40,895 bases of DNA, taken from Bacillota bacterium. Lineage in GTDB: Bacteria > Bacillota > Clostridia > Christensenellales > UBA1242. The translations under genes and the position numbers were made by a program. The notes under the pieces were generated by a model, which saw only the letters and a program-made list of their open reading frames with translations, made no database searches and was not told the DNA's origin. Shown piece by piece: positions 33,615 through 40,779 of the stretch. The stretch lies in assembly GCA_009784185.1 (NCBI GenBank), contig WRCD01000007.1, forward strand, positions 1-40,895, written 5' to 3'. The first letter of the stretch is position 1. The number at the start of each line of letters is the position of its first letter.

Positions 33615-33680
33615 AATTCCCCTTTTCCGAAGGGGTGGCAGCCGTCAGGCTGACGGGGTAGCCGACACCGTAGGTGGCGC
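33615..33680. repeat. AATTCCCC palindromic repeat in padR leader
   Basis: AATTCCCCTTTTCCGAAGGGG, inner hairpin GCAGCCGTCAGGCTGAC, GGGGTAGCC, followed by GACACCGTAGGTGGCGC. It lies between the padR promoter and its start codon, so the leader RNA would carry it. Confidence 0.75.
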
Positions 33681-33700
33681 AAAAACTACACAACACCCTT

Positions 33701-33741
33701 CTATGCATAGTACTATACAATACATAGTATGCGGCTGTCAA
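33701..33741 (-). promoter_or_regulatory. padR promoter with paired palindromes
   Basis: Minus strand TTGACA (complement 33736-33741), 18 bp, TATAGT (complement 33712-33717). CTATGCATAG (33701-33710) and TACTAT-N7-ATAGTA (33711-33729) are adjoining palindromes over the -10 region and start site, fitting PadR autorepression. Confidence 0.65.
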
Positions 33742-33809
33742 GGGTTTTTTGCAAAAGTTTTTGGATTTTTATGTTTTTAATTTTTTTGACAATATGTTAT
33801 AATACGGGA

Positions 33810-34390
33810 ATGGGGAAAAACGTTTTTGTATTACATAGCCTGAACGGAGACACGCTGGAATATTGGGGATTGGACGTTAAGCAGAAAATGGCGGACAAAG
33901 GTATTGAATTCTTCATGCCTGAGTTTCCGGTAAGGGCAGAGTCAAGTTTTGAAAAGTTTGATTTTATCTTAAGCAAATTTCTAGGGGGGGGCAACAGCTT
34001 AACAAGAATTCAATAGTTATAGCACACAGTGTTTCCAACCCGTATTTTGTAAGATTTTGCAACAAACACAAGTTTGTACCCAAAGCATATGTTTCGGTTG
34101 CTGGATACGCCAGAATGCCGGCCCTTGACCGCAATGATTACCTGGCAAAAGCGTTGGAGCAGTCAATTCCGATGCAAGCCGATTTAGATTTTGTAAAGAA
34201 CAACATAAAAACCAAATACTCGTTTTACAGTGATGATGGACTGATACAAAAAGATATTTTGCAGGATTATATTAGGCAGATTGATTCGGTTAGCAAATAC
34301 TTGACCGGTTACCGGCACTTTGGCGGATGTGACGGCGTGCATAAAATCCCGGAGCTTATTAAACTTTTAGAAGAGTTAACAGGAGTTTAA
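33810..34390 (+). pseudogene. RBBP9/YdeN-like serine hydrolase, frameshifted at a G8 tract
   Basis: The first frame gives MGKNVFVLHSLNGDT...YWGLDVKQKM...MPEFPV and stops at 34016. The following frame continues with NSIVIAHSVSNPYFVRF (nucleophile-Ser strand) and ends FGGCDGVHKIPELIKLLEEL (catalytic His region). The break coincides with eight G at 33984-33991; nine G would restore one ~194-residue reading frame. The -10 TATAAT (33798-33803) ends six bases before ATG with no ribosome site. It could be a switched-off gene, a decayed gene or a homopolymer error. Confidence 0.8.
33984..33991 (+). repeat. G8 tract at the frameshift
   Basis: Eight G in the hydrolase ORF; the frame closes to a full-length product at nine or six G. 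It lies between the first half and the nucleophile strand, in a probable loop. Confidence 0.85.
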
Positions 34391-34395
34391 ACAAG

Positions 34396-34926
34396 ATGGA
34401 ACTTTTAGACGTTTTCGATAAAAACGGCAAATTTGTTGGCACTATGACTCGCGAAGAAGCGCATAAAGAAAACGCAGGCGTTTATCATAAGCCGGTGCAT
34501 ATCTGGTTTGTAAATTCTGAGGGGGGGGGCAGCATGCTTGTTCAGAAGCGGGCTTCTACTAAAAAGCAGTACCCCAGCAAGTGGGATATTCCAAGTGCAG
34601 GACACGTTGATGCCGGCGAGGATTTACTAACCGCTTGCCAAAGAGAGACGCGGGAAGAGCTGGGTATTAATCTGCCGAAAGAAAGGTTTGTATTTCAATG
34701 TGAAACGCTAAACCAAAAAGGCTGGGAGTTTGCCCAACATTATTTGGTAACGGATGATACTAAAGTTGAAGATATGGCTTTAGACCCAAACGAAGTTGAA
34801 GCAGTAAAATGGCTGTCGCTATGTGATTTTGAAAAACTACTTTACTCAGACGAGTTTGTTCCGCATATGGAGCAATACAAAAGTACAGTGCTGCACTTTA
34901 TTAAGAAAGCACTAAAGGAGAGGTAA
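34396..34926 (+). CDS. Nudix hydrolase, IDI-like
   Basis: 176 residues: MELLDVFDKNGKFVGTMTREEAH, HIWFVNSEGG, LVQKRAS, and a canonical Nudix box from GHVDAGED to RETREELGI. This class includes isopentenyl-diphosphate isomerase-like and generic nucleotide-diphosphate hydrolases; the substrate is unknown. A G9 tract (34521-34529) encodes three glycines in a loop where relatives have a shorter turn; it is in frame now, but a one-base slip would truncate the protein. AGGAG precedes ATG 34396, five bases after the hydrolase stop. Confidence 0.85.
   Translation: MELLDVFDKNGKFVGTMTREEAHKENAGVYHKPVHIWFVNSEGGGSMLVQKRASTKKQYPSKWDIPSAGHVDAGEDLLTACQRETREELGINLPKERFVFQCETLNQKGWEFAQHYLVTDDTKVEDMALDPNEVEAVKWLSLCDFEKLLYSDEFVPHMEQYKSTVLHFIKKALKER
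34521..34529 (+). repeat. G9 tract inside Nudix gene
   Basis: Nine consecutive G read as GAG-GGG-GGG-GGC. Located 530 bases after the G8 tract of the upstream hydrolase gene. Confidence 0.85.
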
Positions 34927-35651
34927 TGGGAAGAAGTGTAATTGTAGAAAATCCGAAGCAGGTGGTTAAGAGGCTGAAAGAAAAGCCTGTCTTAACCGCG
35001 GAAGAAAAGCAGCAACGGCGTAATATCCGCTTGCAGGACAGAGAGAATTTAAAAGTGGACTATGACCCTACGTCGTCAATCGGAGAAGACGGAAAGGAAA
35101 TAATTGTTGTTAAACTGGCCGACCATACCGCAGCATACCAGCAATACAGCAATAGGTTTAACCTTAGGCTTAATCCTGATTTGTACGATTACATAAAATC
35201 TGAAAATGACAACACCGACAGACAGGTGCACATTAAGGTATATAATGATGTGCTTATTAAAGATACAGAGCGGCGTGAACTGTTTAAGGAAACATTAAAA
35301 TCCACGTGCACGTTTAAGCGCATGGAGTTGATGGATGAAAACCGGCACAATACCATACTGGGATTTTTGTTTCTGCTAATCAGCGTTTCGGTTATTGTAG
35401 GCGGTTATTTTATAGAAAAACACGCCGGAGGAAACTTTTTCTTAGATATCCTGCCGCAGGTTATGTTTATAGTTGCCTGGGTGTTTGGCTGGGGAGCTAC
35501 CGAAAAACTTATTATAGACAGGGTGCGCAACAGGCGCCAATACAGGTATCTGGTAAAGCTTGCGTGTGCGGATGTAAGTTTTTACAATATGCCGCCGTCA
35601 TACAGCAAAAACCCCAACAGCCCCGAGGACGACAAAAATTGTAAAATATAA
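34926..35651 (+). CDS. 2-TM conserved hypothetical protein
   Basis: 241 residues. A charged cytosolic N-terminal part (~140 residues, YSNRFNLRLNPDLYDYI at ~79) is followed by two membrane helices (~143-160 and ~172-190) and a short polar tail. ATG overlaps the Nudix stop (TAATG), with AAAGGAGAGG upstream, so translation is coupled. No known domain is recognised. Probably the third gene of the hydrolase-Nudix operon. Confidence 0.7.
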   Translation: MGRSVIVENPKQVVKRLKEKPVLTAEEKQQRRNIRLQDRENLKVDYDPTSSIGEDGKEIIVVKLADHTAAYQQYSNRFNLRLNPDLYDYIKSENDNTDRQVHIKVYNDVLIKDTERRELFKETLKSTCTFKRMELMDENRHNTILGFLFLLISVSVIVGGYFIEKHAGGNFFLDILPQVMFIVAWVFGWGATEKLIIDRVRNRRQYRYLVKLACADVSFYNMPPSYSKNPNSPEDDKNCKI

Positions 35652-35660
35652 GCTTAACAA

Positions 35661-35694
35661 AAAATTCCCCTCTATCTTAGAGGAGAATTTTTTA
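35661..35694. terminator. hairpin from an AATTCCCC-type repeat
   Basis: AAAATTCCCCTCTATCTTAGAGGAGAATTTTTT: outer arms of the dispersed repeat without its interior. It ends both convergent genes and encodes the last residues (NSPLR and stop) of the minus-strand gene. Confidence 0.75.
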
Positions 35695-36982
35695 GTTTAT
35701 GCAATTCCTCAACGGCAAAATAAATTTTTAAAATATGCTCACTTTTTGTAGGCGCCAGATAGAAGCTGTCATCAAGCATTGAAAAGGCAAAGCAATGTTT
35801 TCTTTTAAGGCGCAGGTAGTTATACTCAAGTTGAATTGTGTAATCATCGCTCGGCGTTCTGATAATTTTAAACTCTTTTTTATTGTACCGGCCCGAAACG
35901 CTGAAGCCGCTGCAATCGTGCTTCAGGCTTACCTTACCGATTTTTCTAAACTTTCTCGGGTGCGGCAAGGTAAAAAGTTCTGCATCTGTTGTAATGTTGT
36001 AGCTTCCGGCTTTAATTTCTTTTAGCACTTCGGCGCGTTCCCACTCGCACCAATCGGGGATGTTGTCAAACGGAGCTTGGCCGTTAAGCATTACAAGCTT
36101 CCCGGATGTGTCCCAATGCCATTCGTTTTTACAGGCAAAGCATTGAAGGTTAGCGTTGTAGCTTATCATGTTAAATTCCGACTTGCAGCAAGGGCATTTG
36201 TATAAAATATTCTGGAGGCCCACAGCCCTTCTTGGATATGTAAGGCGGATATTGTTGCTTTGCAAATATTGATAATCGTTGTATTTAAAAGCGGCCTGCA
36301 GCTTTTCATAGATTTCCGGAACAGATAATTCCTGAATTTTTTCGGGCGTGAACAGCAGGCTTTGAACAGCAAGCAGCGGCACTTCCATTCTGGGGATAAT
36401 ATCGCCCCACATGGGCTTGTTTAAGTGGTGGCCGCTAATCATTAATATACTGACAGGAACTTTAAGCATTTTAACCATTTTGGCAACACTTGCAGGAAAA
36501 GTGCAGGTTGTGCCGTACGGAGAGTATTGAGCTTCCGGGAAGACTACGCAGATGTTCTTATTTTTCTTCAGGCTGTGAATAATGCTTTTAACAATGCCCG
36601 GGTCGTTTATAAACCTGCGCTTTGGTATTCCGCCGCCAAGCTTTAAAAACGGCCACACCCAGTTAAACCCGAATCCGTCATAGCTGATTATGGAATTGAA
36701 TTTGTTTGGCAGAAGGGTTTTTGCGGTTATGTAAAAGTCCAGAAACTGAGCGTGGTTAACCAGCAGGAGGTACGGCGTCTTTTTCGCCTCAATCTCGTGC
36801 ATTCCCACTTTAACCAATGTGCGCTTATAAGGCATCAGGGCTATTGCGCAAATTATTCTTGATAAAAGAACAATCCAGCCCCTCATCTTCTTGGGGTTCC
36901 GGTAATGCTTTTCCCGCCTGATGCGGCACTTGTACGGGATTTTATTTATAAATATTTCATCATTTGTGTCTGATTTATGCAT
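35672..36982 (-). CDS. PlsC-like acyltransferase with zinc ribbon
   Basis: 436 residues. The acyltransferase domain (~40-245) has LLVNHAQFLDFY (HX4D) and VVFPEAQYSPYG (FPEG variant with Ala). A CPCC-X15-CFAC zinc ribbon follows (~265-290), then a C-terminal domain ending in AVEELHKLKN. It probably acylates lysophosphatidate or a related lipid; what the zinc ribbon binds is unknown. The ATG at 36982 has no ribosome site: TATAAT ends six bases upstream, as in a leaderless gene. The last residues are encoded by a repeat-derived terminator. Confidence 0.85.
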   Translation of the reverse strand: MHKSDTNDEIFINKIPYKCRIRREKHYRNPKKMRGWIVLLSRIICAIALMPYKRTLVKVGMHEIEAKKTPYLLLVNHAQFLDFYITAKTLLPNKFNSIISYDGFGFNWVWPFLKLGGGIPKRRFINDPGIVKSIIHSLKKNKNICVVFPEAQYSPYGTTCTFPASVAKMVKMLKVPVSILMISGHHLNKPMWGDIIPRMEVPLLAVQSLLFTPEKIQELSVPEIYEKLQAAFKYNDYQYLQSNNIRLTYPRRAVGLQNILYKCPCCKSEFNMISYNANLQCFACKNEWHWDTSGKLVMLNGQAPFDNIPDWCEWERAEVLKEIKAGSYNITTDAELFTLPHPRKFRKIGKVSLKHDCSGFSVSGRYNKKEFKIIRTPSDDYTIQLEYNYLRLKRKHCFAFSMLDDSFYLAPTKSEHILKIYFAVEELHKLKNSPLR

Positions 36983-36988
36983 ACAATA

Positions 36989-37017
36989 ATTATACCTGAT
37001 TATGCCTGTTTAGTCAA
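36989..37017 (-). promoter_or_regulatory. leaderless promoter of PlsC gene
   Basis: Minus strand TTGACT, 17 bp, TATAAT; six bases then ATG, so the predicted transcript start falls on or next to the start codon. Confidence 0.75.
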
Positions 37018-37043
37018 GCCTAAAGGGTTTAATACAATTATTG

Positions 37044-37070
37044 AAAAACCAGGCTTTGTGCCCGGTTTTT
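37044..37070 (-). terminator. terminator of lipoprotein gene
   Basis: Minus strand AAAAACCGGGC-ACAAA-GCCTGGTTTTT with one mismatch, three bases after the stop. Confidence 0.75.
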
Positions 37071-37072
37071 GT

Positions 37073-38374
37073 TTACCATGCTACCTTTCTGTATTCCAAG
37101 AAAATGGATAAATTACTGTTTGGCCAATAACTTTTTCCTATAGTAAAGTTTTCATATAGGCCGCTATAGATGTGCCTTGTGTTTCCTATAGTCAATTCAA
37201 CCTCTTTACTAATTAATAGCTTCCATGTGCAGTTTATTGTGTTGCCGCCGGTAGTTGTAACAATGCCCGTTAAATCCGCGTTTAACTGCATGGCGTACAT
37301 ATCAAGAAGGCCATATGGCGTGATTTTGGAAAAGAATTCAGACGGGGTCATATAAGAACCGTAAAATCCGAAGTGATAATGGTCATTATTTATAAATGCC
37401 TGTGCCTGATAAAACAGATACGTTCCTGTGGTTGCAGCATAGTCATCTTCATTCGGGAGATAATTTTCTATATCAAACCAGTCAGGCACATTAACTGTTT
37501 CCTGGTGGCGTTCTAGAATGGTTTCTCTAAAAGTTTTACAAAATGTCGGATAATAAGTTATATTGCTTCCAAGACCGTTCTGGTAATTTCTGTACTCCAG
37601 TTCCTGCTGCAATATGGTAACCCGGTCACATTTTCTTTTTGTGTTAAACTCTAATACGATATTAGCCTTGAGTTCGTATCCGATTTCCATAGCATGGGTT
37701 TTAACTGTTGTGACATATTCTGTGCTTTTTCCTTGAAGTTTAAAAAGTTTATCCATATCGACAGTTATGGTAATGGTGTAGGAATTGTCCGGCTTAAAAA
37801 CCTGTGTTATGGACTTTATAAATGCCGGATTGCTGGCTAAGCTGGCCGAGAATTCGGCCGTAATGGAGTCAAACTCAAAACCGTTTGCACCGTCGTTGAA
37901 TCTGGCATGATAAGTAGGGCTTGTATGGTTTGGCCGCAACTTAGCCATGTAGTAATATTCCATATTGTCGGTTTTGCTGTAGTAAAAATAGTCCTCGCTT
38001 GATATATCAGTTTTTTCGCCGCCGGGGTAAGTTTGGTTTGAAAATTGCTCCTGCACTACAATCTCGTTTTGTCCTTTTACATAAAGCGTGTTTATATACT
38101 CGTAATCGTACATAACAAACGGCTGGTTTAACACATTGTCTGCATCCTGGTATCGCAGGGTATGGCTCAGCTTTTTGTTAGTCCAATCAGAAAATAGTCC
38201 GTCAGCAAGCATATTGTTTACATTGTCCCACTTGTCTATTTTGGCAATGGAACGCAACTGGCCAAAGGTAAGGATTCGTTCGCGCGGCGAGAGATTCCAT
38301 TCGCAGCCGGCAATGCTAAACACAAACAACAGCGAAAAAGATAATGCAATTATTACGTTTCTAACCTTTTTCAT
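37073..38374 (-). CDS. putative lipoprotein, family unknown
   Basis: 433 residues. The lipoprotein signal is MKKVRNVIIALSFSLLFVF then SIAGC (lipobox; Cys at ~23). The mature part is beta-rich and aromatic-rich, with repeated Tyr/Asn (DYFYYSKTDNMEYYYMAKL, TYHARFNDGANGFEFD), and no catalytic motif is seen. It should sit on the outer face of the membrane. GGAGGG precedes ATG 38374; the frame upstream (to 38407) lacks support. Monocistronic and divergent from tRNA-Leu. Confidence 0.75.
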   Translation of the reverse strand: MKKVRNVIIALSFSLLFVFSIAGCEWNLSPRERILTFGQLRSIAKIDKWDNVNNMLADGLFSDWTNKKLSHTLRYQDADNVLNQPFVMYDYEYINTLYVKGQNEIVVQEQFSNQTYPGGEKTDISSEDYFYYSKTDNMEYYYMAKLRPNHTSPTYHARFNDGANGFEFDSITAEFSASLASNPAFIKSITQVFKPDNSYTITITVDMDKLFKLQGKSTEYVTTVKTHAMEIGYELKANIVLEFNTKRKCDRVTILQQELEYRNYQNGLGSNITYYPTFCKTFRETILERHQETVNVPDWFDIENYLPNEDDYAATTGTYLFYQAQAFINNDHYHFGFYGSYMTPSEFFSKITPYGLLDMYAMQLNADLTGIVTTTGGNTINCTWKLLISKEVELTIGNTRHIYSGLYENFTIGKSYWPNSNLSIFLEYRKVAW

Positions 38375-38463
38375 ATACCCTCCAACAATTTCAACATATT
38401 GTACCACAAGTCCTTGTTTTTTAAAAGCCTTTGTAAAAACTTTTAAGATAAACCAAAAGAGTC

Positions 38464-38492
38464 TTGACTGACGGAGGCGTCTCGTGTATAAT
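38464..38492 (+). promoter_or_regulatory. promoter of tRNA-Leu
   Basis: TTGACT, 17 bp, TATAAT, 14 bases before the tRNA. Confidence 0.8.
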
Positions 38493-38506
38493 TGCTTTAT
38501 GGTTTT

Positions 38507-38592
38507 GCGGTCGTGGCGGAATGGCAGACGCGCTAGGTTCAGGTCCTAGTGGGGGCAACCCCGTGGAGGTTCAACTCCTCTCGACCGCACCA
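38507..38592 (+). tRNA. tRNA-Leu(CAG)
   Basis: 86 nt with encoded CCA. Acceptor GCGGTCG/CGACCGC; anticodon arm CTAGG-TTCAGGT-CCTAG; variable arm TGGGGGCAACCCCGT. Confidence 0.95.
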
Positions 38593-38630
38593 AAATTAGA
38601 AGGCGAAGATTTTCTTTTAAGGGGAATATA

Positions 38631-39644
38631 ATGGAAGAAAAATTGCCGCAAGAAAAGAAAAGGGATTTTGCGCTGGATAATTTCCGCGGGCTGATAATAG
38701 TTTTTTTACTGTTATTTTTTTATTACGAAACAATCCCGTATACGCCGGCGTTTCTGCTGCACGCGGCTGACGGAGAGATAATGCGGTTTGCCGACTACAT
38801 AGCGTCCGGCTTTATGCTGGCGCTGGTGTTTGCTTTTGCAATCGGCCTAGAAAAATACGCTGCGGCCAATGATTACAAGGGGGCGGTTAAGCGTTATGCT
38901 TCACGCTACCTTGCATTAATCGGAGTTGGATTTTTATTGGTTGCTATTCCTGCAATTATGGAGTCCGGTACACTTTTTAGGTTTAATGTGTTTTCTGTGT
39001 TTGGTGTTGCGGGCTTGCTCAGTTTGTTTTTTATAAAACTCAACAGGTGGTGGCAGCTTGGCATAGGCTGCGGTTTAATTGTTTTGTATCAGCTGCTTTT
39101 GTTTGTGCCGGCAATTGTAAACTACGTAACGCTGCCGCAAAACGACTTTGGCGGATTGTTTGGCGCAATAGCGTGGTGCGGATTTATAATGGCTGCCATG
39201 TTTTTAGCTAAAACCTACCGCAACAGCTTTAAGCAATTTTCATGGGCGGTGCTTGGCTTTGTGCTGGCAGCAGTTGTTTTTGGTGCGGCAAGCCTGGCGG
39301 TTAAGCTTACCGGAGGCGGGCTGGAATTTTTTATGGCCAGCAAAACAAGGGTTTCAATGCCGTTTGTATTTGTTACACTTGGTGCCGGTGCGGCGGTATT
39401 CTGGCTGTTTGCCAAGTTCTCTGTGACCAGGCAGATTCCTGTATTAACCTGGTATGGGCGCAACAGCCTTGTAATGTTTATTTTTGCTACCGGCGCAGGC
39501 AGAGGGCTTGCGGTGCTTACCAATCTGTTTATTACTTCAGCTAGCGCCGCTTACGTGCTTCCGCTTGGTATGTTGGCAATCTTAGTTTTGTCTGCGCTGT
39601 TTGCATATGTTCTGTACAGATTTAAAATAACAATAACGGTTTAA
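38631..39644 (+). CDS. polytopic acyltransferase-like protein (DUF5009/YeiB-like)
   Basis: 337 residues, about ten membrane helices. DFALDNFRGLIIVFLLLF at the N-terminus is the 'SLDxFRG' start of DUF5009/heparan-glucosaminide acetyltransferase-like membrane proteins, and TWYGRNSLVMFIF (~residue 280) is the matching late motif. Members move acyl groups across membranes; the acceptor is unknown. AAGGGGA precedes ATG 38631, 38 bases after tRNA-Leu, with no separate promoter, so it may be read from the tRNA promoter. Confidence 0.7.
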   Translation: MEEKLPQEKKRDFALDNFRGLIIVFLLLFFYYETIPYTPAFLLHAADGEIMRFADYIASGFMLALVFAFAIGLEKYAAANDYKGAVKRYASRYLALIGVGFLLVAIPAIMESGTLFRFNVFSVFGVAGLLSLFFIKLNRWWQLGIGCGLIVLYQLLLFVPAIVNYVTLPQNDFGGLFGAIAWCGFIMAAMFLAKTYRNSFKQFSWAVLGFVLAAVVFGAASLAVKLTGGGLEFFMASKTRVSMPFVFVTLGAGAAVFWLFAKFSVTRQIPVLTWYGRNSLVMFIFATGAGRGLAVLTNLFITSASAAYVLPLGMLAILVLSALFAYVLYRFKITITV

Positions 39645-39654
39645 AAATCGCTTA

Positions 39655-39683
39655 TTGACAAAAAAGCTTTATGAGTATATAAT
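39655..39683 (+). promoter_or_regulatory. promoter of 39714 gene
   Basis: Consensus TTGACA, 17 bp, TATAAT, 30 bases before the ATG. Confidence 0.8.
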
Positions 39684-39713
39684 TGACATACAACAAGATA
39701 GCGGAGGGCTAAT

Positions 39714-40598
39714 ATGAGCCAAGAATTGATTAGTTCGTTAAACGATAAGATTAGTCGGCTGATGCAGACAATGCCTGAATTTTACGAATCCAGGAAAAAC
39801 AAAGATAGTTACAGCTGCAGAATAAAGTTTAAACCGGCTGAAGATACAACCTTAGACATATCAAGGTCGCATGACGGCTATTTTACTACGGTTGCCTTAT
39901 TCAAAGAGGAAACAATTAAAGATGAAAAGCGGAGCGAGGAATCGCATATAACAACCATTAAGCGGCTGGCTATTCATGGTTTGCCGTACAGGCAGAATAT
40001 TGATGTGGGCAAAATTGTTAAACAGATGGACCAGACAGGCTCATGGGGCTTAAAGATAGACAAGACATATGACGAAGGGCGCGAAGTGACCACAAATGAG
40101 GGCAAGACTATTGCGGGCGAGATTTTGGCAACAGTAGTAGGGCAGTTGTACGGCAAATACGAAGAGGTGTGGGCACTGGCGCCGGACGGAGTAAAGCAGG
40201 CAGTGCTAAACAAAAGCACAAACTACCTGGATTCGTTTTATGTTGTTCCCGCCGAGTTTACAACCGGCCCGGCATATGGCATTATTACGGCCAATTTTGC
40301 GCGGAACGGCGCTCAGGTAGAAAAAGGAGTGCACTATTTGCCGGCGGGGAGTGAGATTGTGGAACACGAAGAAACAACCACCACCGAGGCGTATCAGGCA
40401 ATACCCGGGTACGACCTGATTATTGACGGCAATGACGAGGCATACCATATTACTCCAATGGGCGGAAAACACAACGCAAAGGGGAAGGCGGGCCAGGATA
40501 CGTTTTTTGGGTATGAATTACACCAAAACGGGCAGGATACGCACTTTGAACCGCAAAACTTTAGCGGTGCAATATCCAAAACGGCAGCTCCAAAATAA
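39714..40598 (+). CDS. unknown soluble protein
   Basis: 294 residues, no signal peptide or membrane segment. Charged N-terminal half (SRSHDGYFTTVALFKEE), a middle with YGKYEEVWALAPDGVKQAVLN (~145), then YVVPAEFTTGPAYGIITANF (~180) and a Gly/His-rich end (PMGGKHNAKGKAG). I recognise no family. GGAGGG precedes ATG 39714. Its own consensus promoter and terminator mark it as a well-expressed single gene. Confidence 0.7.
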   Translation: MSQELISSLNDKISRLMQTMPEFYESRKNKDSYSCRIKFKPAEDTTLDISRSHDGYFTTVALFKEETIKDEKRSEESHITTIKRLAIHGLPYRQNIDVGKIVKQMDQTGSWGLKIDKTYDEGREVTTNEGKTIAGEILATVVGQLYGKYEEVWALAPDGVKQAVLNKSTNYLDSFYVVPAEFTTGPAYGIITANFARNGAQVEKGVHYLPAGSEIVEHEETTTTEAYQAIPGYDLIIDGNDEAYHITPMGGKHNAKGKAGQDTFFGYELHQNGQDTHFEPQNFSGAISKTAAPK

Positions 40599-40626
40599 AA
40601 ACAGGCGCACGCCTGTTTTCTTTTTT
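40597..40626 (+). terminator. terminator (AAACAGGC family)
   Basis: AAAAACAGGC-GCAC-GCCTGTTTTC then seven T; it begins inside the stop codon of the upstream gene. Confidence 0.85.
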
Positions 40627-40636
40627 TGGTTTTTTA

Positions 40637-40666
40637 TTGACAACCACCCATACCAGGTGGTATACT
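40637..40666 (+). promoter_or_regulatory. promoter of tRNA-Ser(GCT)
   Basis: TTGACA, 18 bp, TATACT. The spacer is almost filled by an inverted repeat ACCACC...GGTGGT, a possible operator. Confidence 0.7.
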
Positions 40667-40689
40667 GCATTTGTTTTAATCCGAACCTT

Positions 40690-40779
40690 GGAGAAGTACC
40701 CAAGCTGGTCGAAGGGGCGTCCCTGCTAAGGACGTAGTGCTGAAAGGCAGCGAGAGTTCGAATCTCTCCTTCTCCGCCA
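40690..40779 (+). tRNA. tRNA-Ser(GCT)
   Basis: 90 nt with encoded CCA. Acceptor GGAGAAG/CTTCTCC; anticodon arm CGTCC-CTGCTAA-GGACG; long variable arm. Confidence 0.95.

Noticed and set aside
33786-33803. TTGACA-TATAAT pair before the hydrolase gene
   Set aside because: Only six bases separate the two boxes, too short for a promoter; the -10 box alone was kept.
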